DNA from: Diabrotica undecimpunctata
Lineage: Eukaryota > Arthropoda > Insecta > Coleoptera > Chrysomelidae
Reading direction: 5' to 3'
DNA: 64,000 nucleotides
NCBI RefSeq assembly: GCF_040954645.1
Contig: NC_092809.1
Coordinates: 131,615,914 to 131,679,913, forward strand
The notes beneath the pieces are model-generated. The model was given only the letters and a program-made list of their open reading frames with translations. It was not told where the DNA came from and ran no database searches. The translations under genes were made by a program, and so were the position numbers. Positions 33,240 to 44,339 of this stretch are shown here, in pieces. Every line of letters starts with the position of its first letter. Within the stretch, counting starts at the first letter, position 1.

Positions 33240-33879
33240 AAATATAAGTAAACTGTTTTAATTTGATTCACGGGGCAGTGTCATGTCAAAATAAAATTGT
33301 CATGTTGATTGGCAACCTCCAAAGAATGTTCAATGCATGAAAAAGAAGGCTAATATTATTATTCTATTTCTCTCTCCAACGATATAAATCATTAAAATGG
33401 TTAAGAGTTCATAAAATTCTAGTTTTAACCTTTCATTACACGAGTTGGTGTATTTTGTACACCACTCGCAAATAAAAGGCTGGAAAACCACATCTGGCTG
33501 CTATGTAACCTTTAATTATAGTGTCAAAAATAATTCGTACCAGTTTCAGATAGATAACAAAAGAAAAGTCTCGTTATTTTGAACAAAGTTAACAGAACCG
33601 TACCCCAGTCAAGGAAGAAAAAAAGCTTAAAAAATCTTACACAAATATTTGAAGGTTCTAAAAGGCATATGAGAGGTAGCTGATAAAAAAATCCGTGAAG
33701 ACATAGAGCTGATTTTGCTTTGTCTTTTTTAACAATCTCAAAAAGTGAAAAAAATATTTTTTGCCTATAAAACGTTTAGATCATAAAAACTTCTTTATTT
33801 TGAGAGTTTTCAAATTAAAATACATAAATAAATCACCGAGATAATTGGAAAAACCACTTATTTTTGTAGTAATTTATAA
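33240..33879. other. Intron stretch, nothing recognised
   Basis: AT-rich, no coding or terminal repeat signal. Confidence 0.5.
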
Positions 33880-34010
33880 ACTCATGCCAAAAATCGATCA
33901 CTTGAGAAAGGCACTCTGCCGAAACAGCTGTAGTGGAAATAAATTATAATAAATTTTGTGGAAGTTTTGAAAACAAAAGTTTTCAGTGTTTTATTGTTAG
34001 ATAAAATAAA
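33880..34010 (+). repeat. Penelope-like terminal fragment (candidate)
   Basis: Reads CTTGAGAAAGGCACTCTGCC then GAAACAGCTGTAGTGG, followed by an AT-rich run with AATAAATTATAATAAA and TTTATTGTTAG. GGCA-CTCT-TGCC can form a small stem directly followed by GAAAC, the layout of the hammerhead stem II and GAAA core found in Penelope-like terminal repeats. The upstream core reads TTGAGAA rather than CTGAnGA, so activity is unlikely. Confidence 0.3.
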
Positions 34011-34439
34011 TTTCCATCAAGTAACGGTCGAATCCATCAGTAATTTAAAAATGTTAATAACTTTATTTTTTGCATAATTTTTTACCTACACTTTTCGTGG
34101 CGGTATTTTACGAATAACATCACTTTAACGGGTTATAACTTTTTACTTCTTCACTGTGTATGCCATCTATAAGTTGGATCATAAAAAATAGATCTTCATT
34201 TACAATTTGTTCAATTTTCAGCTCTTAATGTTAATAAACAATGGAAATATAGTTTTAAGAAAAAAAATGATATCTTATTTTTTATTGCTCATAAAAGGTT
34301 CTCTTTTTTTTAAGTGTGTTTTTTACCAGCTTTTCATTTAGCTTACTTACTAAAAAGTCAACTCTTTTTCAAAAGTCAACCATTTTTCAAACTGTTTTGT
34401 AATAGCAAATTTAATACAATCTTGCAGTATTTTTAATAC
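34011..34439. other. Intron stretch, nothing recognised
   Basis: AT-rich, no identifiable feature. Confidence 0.5.
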
Positions 34440-36030
34440 ATCTTAAAAATGAACCCTTATAAAATCTATATCGATTTACAGAATACTTCTAGAAAGACAA
34501 GTCTTCTCATGGCGCCGTCTCTTAGTGATCCTACTGATCTTTTGCCCTGTACTTTTCCTTCCAGCATAACTTGAAGTAATTCGTATCTTTCGCCTCTCAA
34601 CACATAGCCCAAGTATTGCATTTTCCTCTCTTTGATTATTCTTAGTAATTCTTTTTGTTTACACTTGCGACGAAGTACCTCAACATTAGTAACTCTTTGT
34701 ATCCATGGAATTCTCAACATTCGTCTGTATATATACATCTCAAAGGCATCTATTCTTTTTTCTATTTCAGAGTTCATTGTCCAACTTTCACAGCCATACA
34801 GTAAGACAGAAAAAACGTAACATCTGATCATTCGGATTCTAAGCTGCAGACTAAGGTCTGATCTTGTAAAAAATTTTTTCATGCTCATGAATGCTTTCCT
34901 TGCTTGTTCGATTCTTGATAGGATTTCTTTTTTTGGATTGCACTGACTATTGATATTTGTTCCCAAATATTTTATGGAATTTACCTGTTCTATTATTGGA
35001 CCCTTGGCATATAGATGTACGTTTATTGGTGTCTTTGAAAATACTAAAGTTTTAGTTTTGGAAACGTTTAGTTGTAAACCGAACATTTCGCTGTGGTGAA
35101 CTACCGCATTTATTATATTTCGTAGTTCTTTTGCGCTGCTTGCTATTAAGACGGTATCATCAGCATATCTGATGTTGTCTATGCTGATTCCGTTAATCTT
35201 AATTCCGCCTTGGACCTCGTCTAATGCTTCTCTGAATATAGACTCCGAATACGGAGTAATTAAACAGTAGCCATGATAAGACGCAACCCTATCTCACTCC
35301 TCGTCGGATTTGTATATCTTCGGATGTTGTGTGCTCTATTTCAATTGTTGCCGTTTGGTGCCAGTATAGTTCTGAGATAATTCGCAAGTCTTGTTCGTCA
35401 ACTCCAGTTGTTCTCAGAATTTCGATCATCTTTTGATGGTTAACGCAGTCAAATGCTTTTCGATAGTCAATAAAACATGCATATACATCTACATTCATGT
35501 CTCTGCATCATTGCGTTAACACATTTAAAGCAAAGAGAGTCTTTCGTGTTCCCAATCCGTTTCGAAATCCGAATTGAGCGTCACTCATCTGGAACTCGCA
35601 CTTCTTGTAAATTCGTGTATGGGTAATTCTGAGGAAAGTTTTAAGGACGTGAGACATTAAGCTTAATATTCGATAATCATCGCATTGTGAGGAATTCGAT
35701 TTTTTTGGTAATGCTACGAATGTTGATTTTAGCCAGTCTGTTGGTATTTTACCTGTCATATATCTTATTGAATAGTGCTGTTATTAATAGGATTTTACTT
35801 TCGTTATCTGCAATAAGTGTTAGTATTTCGACATTGATATTGTCTGGACCGGTGGCTTTTCCATCTTACTGAGATTTTACTGCGTGAATCACTTCTTCTT
35901 TGGTTATTTCTGGGCCTTTTTCATTTATTCGATTATCTGTGGATGGTGAAGCACAAGGTCTATCGTCGTCAAAAAGAGTTTGTATGTATTCTTTCCATCT
36001 CTCTAGTTTATCTTTTGTACCCATAATTAC
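34440..36030 (-). pseudogene. LINE reverse transcriptase through C-terminus, young-looking
   Basis: From 5' to 3': LERWKEYIQTLFDDD, GKATGPDNINVEIL (fingers), MTGKIPTDWLKSTFVALPKK, DAQFGFRNGLGTRKTLFAL, DVYACFIDYRKAFDCVNHQK (palm), IQIRRGVR, the catalytic NIRYADDTVLIASS (complement of about 35150-35190), then a 206-codon open frame (35086-34466) with NVSKTKTLVFSKTPINVHLY, SVLLYGCESWTMNSEIEKRI, IYRRMLRIPWIQRVTNVEVL and KERKMQYLGYVLRGERYELL. Only about three frame breaks are visible and all RT catalytic residues are present. The endonuclease domain is truncated. Confidence 0.9.
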
Positions 36031-36539
36031 AGAAAAGAAAGACAAGTACAGTTGATTAAATAATTGCTCTCTATAAACGGCTATGATGATAAGTCACACC
36101 GTTTATCCAGTAAGGTAACGATGCCATCTAGGAAAGAAATCTAAACTACCAACATTTGACATTTCATCATATTCGTTTCATATACGTTTTTTGACGTATT
36201 TCTTTAATGCGTTTGAAAGAAATGGTAATATAATGTTTAGTTTATTTAATCTTAAGTTCCTTCATGAGTTTCAGGTTAAAACTCATTGGCGCCCATTTTG
36301 TTTTGTAGTTTAGCTGTATTCAGTGTTGCTTAGTTTTCTTTTATTAAACTATTATCTAATTATTATCTACCTTTATTTATATATGGTCTTTAATCTGTAC
36401 TTTTCTATCATTTGTATCCTTACCCACCCCCAATGAAGCTCTTGACTTGAGCAAAGTGTCTTCGTTAAGATTTGGTGAACGATCAGTTTTTTTTTCATCT
36501 AATTTTGTTAGCTTTTTCGTTACAATATAAGTATGACGT
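36031..36539. other. Intron stretch, nothing recognised
   Basis: No coding or repeat signal that I could support. Confidence 0.5.
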
Positions 36540-37000
36540 TAAATGAAATGTTTATTCTTTGATGTGGTAGATACAGTTTCATCCCATACATGCCAAGAAA
36601 AATCAGCACAGTATGGAATAAAAGCATTTATTTTAAGCGATTCTAAGACTTTTATGTCACCAATATGGAGATTTATTGTGGTAAACAACCGGAAAGGCCG
36701 TTTTAAAAATCAACCAAAGCAGGAGATATAGTTCACCGCTTACTAGAACCATAGAAAGGTAAAAATCGAAACCTAACTTAAGACAATGAATATATTATTT
36801 ACCTATCCGTTTGCAAAGGAACTGCTACCGAGAAAGTGATATTAGTTAAAAACCAAAAGGAGATTCCACTACAGTTTTTACCAGATAAAAAGAGACAACC
36901 TGGATCGTCAATATTTGGATTCCAAAAAACATCACCATAGTCTCATTTTTTCCAATTAAATATGGTCAAAACGTATTATTGTAATATATTGACTTAGGTT
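36540..37000 (+). pseudogene. piggyBac-like transposase fragment
   Basis: The frame 36543-36731 reads SAQYGIKAFILSDSKTFMSP, the 'K-P-x-K-Y-G-I-K-x-F-x-L-x-D-S-K-T' block of piggyBac-type DDE transposases. After a frameshift near 36800 the sequence reads TEKVILVKNQKEIPLQFLPD, KKRQPGSSIFGFQK and, in the next frame, NITIVSFFPIKYGQNVL, the order seen in piggyBac proteins. The N-terminal third and C-terminal Cys-rich domain are missing. Confidence 0.75.
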
Positions 37001-37649
37001 ATGTTTTTATGATCTATACGACAGGGCCTGCAAAAGGCAAAGGATAATTTTTGTAGCAATGAGACTTTTAAATTATACTCCAATTTCAGATATTATAAAT
37101 TATAAAAATCTTTAATGGACAATTATTATCTCATCTCGGTATTAAAAGACTATCAGTAGTTAACAAGTAATCTGATCCCTATATATTTAACCAATCTAAC
37201 GTGTGGTTGTGTAAGCCTCGAAATCCAGCTCAAATATCGTGCAGTCAATAATAAAAATATTAACCAAAGGAACTTGCACAAGTATGTAATAATCCTGAAG
37301 ATGATTTAATATTTAAGGTCATTTACTTTTAATATCATGCAAACATTGCAAACCAGGACTGGGCTTTGTTCCGCATAGTATGTATATAATTAGATTTTAA
37401 TAATTATAAATATAAGACCAAACATTTTCTTTCATGATTTTTATAAACTATATAGGTACATATTATGGTGTAAGAGGTTTTTGAAACTGCTTTCTCATGG
37501 AATGTTTAAATCAATATCGGAACAACAATCTACGGAACCAGCTATAAATTACGAATGGAAGAATGTGAAAAAATGCATTCAAAACGAAAAAAACTATGTT
37601 AGGTTTTGTTTTATAATGTGTAAAAAGTCCGAGTAGAGTATATTATGTT
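37001..37649. other. Intron stretch, nothing recognised
   Basis: AT-rich; no supportable feature. Confidence 0.5.
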
Positions 37650-37925
37650 ACACATCGTTTAAATTAAATCACGACACGAAATTAGATCACGTGGTACGAT
37701 CAGAGGATGACAGAGTGTTAAAGACAGTGTTTTTTTAAAGACCAGATGGTAGAAGATCAGTAGGCCGACCGAAAAAACAAAGGAAGGATGATGTTGAAGC
37801 CGATTTATCTAGAATTGGGGTACATCAATGGGAAATAGAAGCGCAAGATCGTAGAGGATGGAGGGCGATAGTGAATGCGGCGAAGACTCTCCCCGAGTTG
37901 TAACGCCAGTGAAGAAGAAGATACG
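37650..37925 (+). pseudogene. LINE C-terminal tip with (GAA)n tail
   Basis: Reads DHVVRSEDDRVLKTVFF, RPDGRRSVGRPKKQRKDDVE, ADLSRIGVHQWEIEAQDRRG and WRAIVNAAKTLPEL before a stop at about 37903, then GAAGAAGAAG. It is the terminal 'R-R-x-x-G-R-P-x-x-R-W-x-D-D-V ... A-x-D-R-x-x-W-R' block of a LINE, 5' truncated. Confidence 0.78.
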
Positions 37926-38104
37926 AAAGAGCTACACATAATCTCTTCGCAATCAAGACGTATTAATAAATCAAAATTTTAAGAAAATTTAGAGCACGAG
38001 CGCTCAAACAAAATATGTATTTTAATATAGTCTGCTGCTAAAAATGTTGTGAATTTAAGGTTTTGCACTTTTAACTCTGCCCACTGGTATTGAGTAAATG
38101 TGAA

Positions 38105-38345
38105 TTGTTAATTTCAATCAAAAAAGCGCTGAATTTACTGCGTATATTTTAAATAATAAATTACATTGTTGTTAGTTGTTACATATGTTGTTGTTTTCAA
38201 TAAATATACTATGTTTAGTATATTAGAATGTCCTCAGGCTATTTTTTTAATTAATTAATAGTTTATAAGACGAAGAACTCTTAATTTCAATAAAAAAACG
38301 CGGATTTTACTGCTTGTATTTTAAAAAATAAGTTACATTACCCTA
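38105..38345. repeat. Two diverged direct repeats of ~65 bp
   Basis: TTAATTTCAATCAAAAAAGC (about 38108) and CTTAATTTCAATAAAAAAAC (about 38280) are followed by the same pattern: ATTTACTGC / ATTTTACTGC, TATTTTAAA, AATAA, TTACATT. The period is about 173 bp. Origin unknown. Confidence 0.5.
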
Positions 38346-38499
38346 CATAATTTGTTCAGCATTCAACGGATCGTTCTGAAATTTTTACGGAAGTTACTTT
38401 TTATATAGATGAGTGTAACCTATGAGTATAGAAGGTGTGACTCATAAGGATAACATATTTATAATAAAACTAATAAGCGTAGCTAACATTTTATCAATT

Positions 38500-39795
38500 T
38501 CAAAATTTTTAACTTTTGTCTCTATAACTTTTTGAGCGATTGTGATATGTTGATAAATGTCCCGCCCACTGCCACTGCCATTTTAAAGATTTAATGCTGT
38601 GGATTACATCCATAACCTTGGTTTTCTGTCTGATCCATTCTATTGTTTTTCGATCTCTCTTTGTTATACCTAACATGCATCGCTTCATTGACCTTTGAGT
38701 GACTTTGAATTTCGATATTATCTCGTTCTTTAGTGTCCAAGTTTCGCAGCCGTATGTCATGATTAGTAGTATACACTGATCGAATGATTTTTTCTTCAGA
38801 TGGAGTGACATCTTCGATTTAAATATAACTGCATTTCGACCTAAATATGCCCAATTCAGTTTCATTCTTCTGTTGATTTCTGGAAGTGAGGAGCCAGATT
38901 TATGTATTAATTGTCCCAGGTATACATACTCGTCTACTGCCTCAAGTGCATTGTTGTTTATTATTACATCTTGGACATCCAATACCTCGTTGTACATGGT
39001 TTTTGTTTTTGTTAAGTTCATTTTTATTAGGCCAACCTCATTGCTAGCTGCATTTAGGTCGCTTATCAGTTCTTGTAGTTCTGCAGGAATATTAGCAATC
39101 AGAACGATGTCATCTGCAAATGTTAAATGGTTGGATATTCCTTTGTTCTGCCAGTTCATTTTGTTAAATATATTTTCTAGAGTTGTAGTGAAGAGTGTTG
39201 GTGATATAGCGTCTCCTTATCGGACGCCTCTGTTAGTGGGAAATTGTGGAGTGTTTTCATAAATTTTTACCTTAGCTTTTGCTTGTCTGTATATATTTGC
39301 TAAAGTCTCTATGTACGGTTTGTCAATTACTTGGTTGATAAAAGCTTCTATTACTGCTTTGGGATATATAAAAGCATTCTCGAAATCTATGAAGGTTAAT
39401 GTTAGCGGTATTTCATATTCTTTAGCTCTTCTCATTAGTTCTCGAAACGTATGGATATGATCCATCCACTTCTGAAGCCAGATTACTCTCTTGGCTGTGC
39501 AGCATCTAATGCATTTGTTAATCTGTTGTTGATGACTTTTGTGACTATATTGTATAAGATTGGGAGTAAACTTATAGGCCTGTAGTTTTTGATATCCTCT
39601 TTGCTACCTTTCTTATGAATGAGATTTATGTTTGCTGTATTCCAGTGGTCTGGTATGCATCTTTATCTTAGGCAGTTCGTAAATATGCTTGCTAAGATTT
39701 TCCAGATTTTTTGCCAGCGTGTTTAAGCAGTTCCAGTGTTATGCTATCTATTCCAGCTGCTTTACCCCTTTTCATTTTTTTTCTACTCTCTTACT
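38500..39795 (-). pseudogene. LINE 3' part (RT palm to C-terminus), split by a Crypton-like insertion
   Basis: From 5' to 3': GKAAGIDSITLELLK (near 39770-39720), the 39465-39217 frame with LMRRAKEYEIPLTLTFIDFE (palm), the catalytic LTFADDIVLIANIPAELQEL (in the 216-codon frame 39159-38509), DVIINNNALEAVDEYVYLGQ, GSSLPEINRRMKLNWAYLGR and LLIMTYGCETWTLKNEIISK. It continues the endonuclease part at 41262-42800 and the two are separated by the Crypton-like insertion. The long palm-to-C-terminal frame is unbroken. Confidence 0.88.
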
Positions 39796-40045
39796 AGTAA
39801 ATTGTATATTACGTACTATTTGAATGCTAAGTAAATACATCAAAACATATACTGGCACGTAATGACTAGCACGTAATAAAAAAAATTACGCTTCAGTTCT
39901 ATAAAAATGTGTAATATCACATAAGCCTTGTAAGTCAGTTGGTCGAGTTACCATGGAAACGAATTAACAGACGTTATTTTGACAGATTAAAAATTATTAA
40001 TCTGTCAGTGTAAATATACTGGTAATTTAAATACAGATAAATAAA

Positions 40046-41028
40046 ATGAGTTTATCGAATAGGGAAGATGAATTTAGTAGCACACCACCCAATATTATGC
40101 AGTTAGCTGCGAACACTACCGAGAACCTATTACCATAAAAATCTAGAGGAAGATATGAAAAGGTATATCAGCAATTTATGGATTGGCGTACAATAAATTA
40201 TGTAAATTCATTTTCTGAAAACGTACTCTTGGCTTATTTTGGAGAAATCGCTAAGAAATTTAAATCATCCTCATTATGGGCAATATATTCTAAGCTAAGA
40301 AGTGTTATAACTTTGAAAAATAATGTTAGTATTGAAAATTACCCGAAATTGCGAGCTTATCTAAAAAGGCAATCAGAAGGTTTTACAAACAAAAAATGGA
40401 GCTCCTGATGTACAGCACTTGTTAATAAAGGTATGTTATTTAAAAGTATAACATAAATGTGCCTACTTATAATACTTTTATTTTAAGGTTATTGCAATTA
40501 TTGGAATATGTGGAGCTTGTAGGAAACAAGAATTAAAAAATCTTAAAATTTGTGAGATTGATGATTTAAGTACCACGTTATTGGTTAAAATTCCTGATAC
40601 GAAAACCAAAATATGTAAATCTTTCGTTATTTACGAAAATTTCTATAAAATCTGCAAACAATATATAGAAATTCGACTACAGATTAGCGATCCGCAAATA
40701 AATTAATTTTTTCTTAATTATCAAAGAAGTAAATGCATGAAACAGGTGGTAGGATTAAACAAAATAGGCGGTGTTCCTAAACAAATAGCCGAATATTTAA
40801 AGTTACCAGATCCCAAAATGTACACAATTTCAATAGAATTATAAATTCAATTGAAAGTAATTTACAGACCTTTACATACACTGAAAATACCAATGTTCAA
40901 AAAGAACACACCGTACAGTTTACGTCATCTCACCATTCACCACGTATTATTGAATAACTGCAAAACTCGGATAAGGGTATAGTTATAAATAATTGCCAAA
41001 ATTTTACAATTATTAATTATTATAAATA
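40046..41028 (+). pseudogene. Crypton-like tyrosine recombinase, with intron, catalytic C-terminus lost
   Basis: The start ATG is at 40046. Exon 1 (to 40430) encodes a core-binding-like N-terminus: MSLSNREDEFSSTPPNIMQL, one in-frame stop at 40136-40138, then SRGRYEKVYQQFMDWR, SENVLLAYFGEIAKKFKSSS and LWAIYSKLRSVITLKNN. A frame change near 40395 leads to APDVQHLLIK. Next comes a GTATGT...TTTTAAG intron of 57 bp (40431-40487). Exon 2 reads VIAIIGICGACRKQELKNLK, holding the first catalytic Arg of tyrosine recombinases, and KIPDTKTKICKSFVIYENFY. The H-x-x-R box and nucleophilic Tyr expected after PDPKMYT are absent. A C-terminal tail GIVINNCQNFTIINYY remains. Family knowledge: such proteins are common in beetles and resemble Crypton recombinases. 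It is inactive. Confidence 0.7.
40431..40487 (+). other. 57-bp spliceosomal intron inside the Crypton-like gene
   Basis: GTATGT at the 5' end, an AT-rich middle and TATTTTAAG at the 3' end; removing it joins LLIK to VIAIIGICGA. The length is typical for small insect introns. Confidence 0.6.
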
Positions 41029-41132
41029 AATGATTAATTTAAATTGTTCCCGAATTTTGTTAAATAAATAAAAGTTACTTGTTATACTTTTTATTTTTAT
41101 AAATGAAAATAATCGTAGAAAAAGTATAGTAC

Positions 41133-41243
41133 ACAACTTGAGTTGTAAGCTTATTACATGGTTGTAAAATTACTGCGCTCGCCTATACGCGGCTGGCGCG
41201 CAACTTTTTTACTCGCATGTAATAAGCTTCTTACAACTCTCGT
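41133..41243. repeat. Palindromic GC-rich terminus of the Crypton-like element
   Basis: The left arm GAGTTGTAAG-CTTATTACATG (41140-41160) pairs with the right arm CATGTAATAAGCTTCTTACAACTC (about 41216-41239). The loop contains GCGCTCGCC-TATACGCGGCTGGCGCGC, itself partly self-complementary. It sits directly after the recombinase tail, as in the remnant at 16.6-17.0 kb. Confidence 0.75.
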
Positions 41244-41261
41244 TATGTAATATACTATTTT

Positions 41262-42800
41262 GTAATTTTCTGCAGGTGCATCTTCTTGGTTACTGATTGC
41301 TTCTTCAACAGGTGCATCTTCTTGGTTACTGATTGCTTCTTCAAGTGTTTCAGGGGCTTTGCATAGTTCGCTGTAGAATTTAGTAACGAGTTGTATTATT
41401 TCATTTCTGTCTGTAATTCTGGTGTTTTCGTTTGTTAGAGCAACGATTTGCTTGTTTCCAATGGTTAATGCTTTTCTTATTTTCTTATATTTTTTTCTGT
41501 TTGCGATTGCATTTTCTATCAGTCTTTCATTGTATTTTCTTATGTCTTCGTTAATACTTTTTCTTATTGTCTTACAAAGTTCTGTGTATTGTATTCTCTG
41601 TATGTTGCTACTTACTTTTATTTCACTTCTTTGTTTTAGTATTAATTCTTGCGGGTCCCTGATTTCTTTGACATTATCAAGGATTATTTCCATTAATTGA
41701 GAGCTGAAATTTATTTATTACACTGACATGTTTTATTGTAGCAATCCTGTTGACTAGAATGAAGTCAATTTCGTTCTTATTGGTTCCAGTTGGTGCTATC
41801 CAAGTTCATTTTCTGTTCGATTTTTTCTTAAAGAATGTATTTGCATTTGGCATGTTTTGGTAGTGTGCAAACTGAACCATTCTTTCCTGCCTTTCATTTC
41901 TCTCACCGACTCCATACTTTCCCACGACTTGTTCCTTGTCATTTCTCTTTCCCACTTTGGCATTAAAGTCGCCAATTATAAATACTTGAAGTGTAGAGTG
42001 CAGTAAAATATTACTGTAGAGTTCCTCTATTTCTTCGTCAGAGTGAGTAATAGTTGGGGTGTATATTTGTATAATTTATATATTGTATCTCTTTGATAAT
42101 TGCAAGGTTAACTCTGTCCGAGATATTAGTTATTTCTACAAGTCTTCGTTTCGATTTTTTGTTAATTAGGAATCCAATACCGCCTGTTTTGCCCGTTGAT
42201 GTGCCTCGGTAGTAGAATGTGTTTCCTGGCGCTAATTCCAATAGCTCTTTATCTTTCCGTCTTACTTCGCTGATTCCTATGACGTCCCATTTTATATTTT
42301 CAGTTTCTTTTTCCAGTTCTACAAGTCTGGATGGATATGATGTCAAGCGGCAGGTATATGTCGCTATTTACAGCGTTGTTGTTTTATTTGGGTAGCGGTT
42401 AAGACTCGACAGATTCTTAGCACCCTTTGTCCTCCTGGCTTGATCCCGAAAGCTACCCATATCAGGGCCATTTGGGCCTACCGAGAATGATGGCCATGAT
42501 TTGAATATATTGTTCATGTTAGGGGTTGTGAGGCTTACTTTACCACGCTGCCTCAATGCGGGGTGGTAAGGGTTCTCTGGTGTGTTCCGATTATAAGGCG
42601 TCGAAACCCGCCTTTCACCCTCTTCCTTCTGCTATATAAAGTACTCTCATAATAAGCCATATATTGCCAGGGATTACGCGATTTATGTCTTCGTAGACAT
42701 AAAAGATAAAATTCGTCGGCAGAGCTGACTGACTTTTTAAATCAGCTGTGGCTCATTTGTCCCTATCAGTTAGGCGTTTACCGGAGATTTTAATGATTTA
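41262..42800 (-). pseudogene. LINE 5' part: 5' leader, endonuclease domain, linker
   Basis: From 5' to 3': a GC-richer leader (about 42800-42560), LRQRGKVSLTTPNMNNIFKS, the endonuclease frame 42346-42038 with DVIGISEVRRKDKELLELAP and GKTGGIGFLINKKSKRRL, then VFIIGDFNAKVGKRNDKEQV (catalytic N-A-K/x block, about 41980-41920), KWTWIAPTGTNKNEIDFILV (about 41800-41745), and linker frame 41693 onward (LCKTIRKSINEDIRKYNERL, IVALTNENTRITDRNEIIQL). The endonuclease catalytic blocks are all visible with few breaks. It joins the RT part at 38500-39795 across the insertion. Confidence 0.87.
41274..41345 (-). repeat. 36-bp in-frame tandem duplication in the LINE
   Basis: Two identical-looking 36-bp units (41274-41309 and 41310-41345) duplicate a 12-residue segment, EEAISNQEDAPV followed by EEAISNQEDAPA. 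The plus-strand relative at about 9150 has one unit. It is next to the edge of the Crypton-like insertion. Confidence 0.85.
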
Positions 42801-42829
42801 ATTTAAATTTTAATTTTTTCTAATTTGAA

Positions 42830-43570
42830 TTAAAAATAATGGGGATTGCCTGTATATCAGTTCAATGGGGTTTGATTTGCAGTAATAGGGAGGAAGACCA
42901 CAATATCAATTTTATGTGTTTTTGCATCCACTGCATAACGTACTGGAGGTTTATTTAATTTTAAAATTTGTATCAATTCAATTTTTACAGATTTTTCAGG
43001 AAAACTAATGGTTCTGCCTTTTAGTCACTAAATGAGATCCATTGCTGTAACCGAACCTTTTGGTAACAGTTCTATCACCTGCTGAATAAATTCTTCAAAA
43101 ACATCATCACTGTTCATATTTTCATGGTAGTCTACTGTTTTTTTGGATTGAAATTTTAAAAAACAACCTTCTAAAAGCCCGTTATCACTTTCAATATGTG
43201 TTATTATTTAGGCGTCGTCCCTTACTGGAATAAACCTTTAATCCTGTAGATAATCCTTCCAAAAAAGGCTGTTGTGAAGATTGAACGTTTGTGTCCTGCC
43301 ACATTTTACCCACTGTGTAACCATCGTTCACTCAAGTTTCGTCTAAATAAAATATTGATTTACCTCCTGCACGTAATTTAAAAATGGTTCCGACGTATCT
43401 CCGTCTCTAATAAACAATTTCCTCAGTATCAAGAGTTGCTTTTCTATCATGTTTTGAATTTGAACTTCAAGAGTTTCCCAAAACTTTGGCAAGTGTTGGT
43501 ACCTCTTTCCTAAAATAGAACTCGTGAATTTGTCTTCTTATTCCGCATTTAATTTGTTCAGTAAATTTAA
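42830..43570 (-). pseudogene. DDE transposase relic (YLDET type)
   Basis: The minus strand across frameshifts reads RRQIHEFYFRKEVPTLAKVW, RAGGKSIFYLDET, VNDGYTVGKMWQDTNVQSSQ (first catalytic Asp in YLDET), SQQPFLEGLSTGLK, SKGRRL, then a degenerate stretch with VFEEFIQQVIELLP and VTAMD (second Asp region) and an end-block like LPITANQTPLN. This is a DDE_3-like transposase family widespread in insects; another copy is at 54120-54960. Several stops make it dead. Confidence 0.7.
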
Positions 43571-44335
43571 CATTTTTTAATTAGTTCCTTCCTTTCTAAC
43601 GTAAGAGGAGAAGTGAGTTTATTTATTTTTAAATTAGATTATTTCACAATTGATTTCCCAGAAGATTTTTAGAATGCATTAATCAAAGCAGTCAAACGGT
43701 GTCTAAAAAAGTAGGTAGAATGCGTTACCCGCATCATCTTAGTTGATGTTTTACATAAATTAATTTGCACAATTTTGTTTTATATGGACGTCCGTGGTGG
43801 GAAGAATCCCTGTAATTATGCAAAAATCAGTGATGGAATGTTTACAACTTAGGAAAGGGTTTGCGAAATACTGTGTGGTTAGTTCGTTAAAAATCATGAA
43901 AATTCATTGCTCGCAATAAGAATTGCAAATTATAAAAAACCTTTTAGTTTAAATGCAATAAATATCTAATGAAATAAAACAATTTGTTTTTTTTAAGGTG
44001 CGGCATTAAAAAAATTAACTCTTGGCATTTTTAATACTTTTACGACGTCCTGAAGGACGTTTAGGACGTTTGACGTCCTAAAAAGAATTGTATCCTGTTA
44101 CAGATATTATTGAATATACCTATATGAGAAAAAAATCTTTGAAATAGCGTTAGCAAATAAAGAAATAGGTGTTGGTGTAACTTAAGTTAAACTTGATAGA
44201 ATATCTGCAATATCTGTTACGGTAAGATGTAATGAATAAGAAAAATGAAGTTTCACCTTCAATGAACCTTCCACAGCATCCAATATGTGTTATTTCGGCG
44301 GCCTTTGTCCACAGGAATTTTTAGTAGGTGGTATC
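43571..44335. other. Intron stretch with a small palindromic cluster
   Basis: Mostly featureless AT-rich DNA, except for repeated GACGTCC/GGACGT words at about 44042-44082 (see findings). Confidence 0.5.
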
Positions 44336-44339
44336 TTTC

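Larger units (their letters stand above)
39800..41261 (+). mobile_element. Crypton-like tyrosine recombinase element inserted in a LINE
   Basis: The two halves of one LINE (38500-39795 and 41262-42800, both minus) are interrupted here by a plus-strand element. Its edges are near GTATATTACGTAC (about 39808) and GTTATGTAATATAC (about 41243-41256), which are roughly inverted to each other. It encodes a split recombinase (40046-41028) and ends in a palindromic GC-rich segment (41133-41243). Exact boundaries and any target duplication could not be fixed by eye. Confidence 0.65.
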
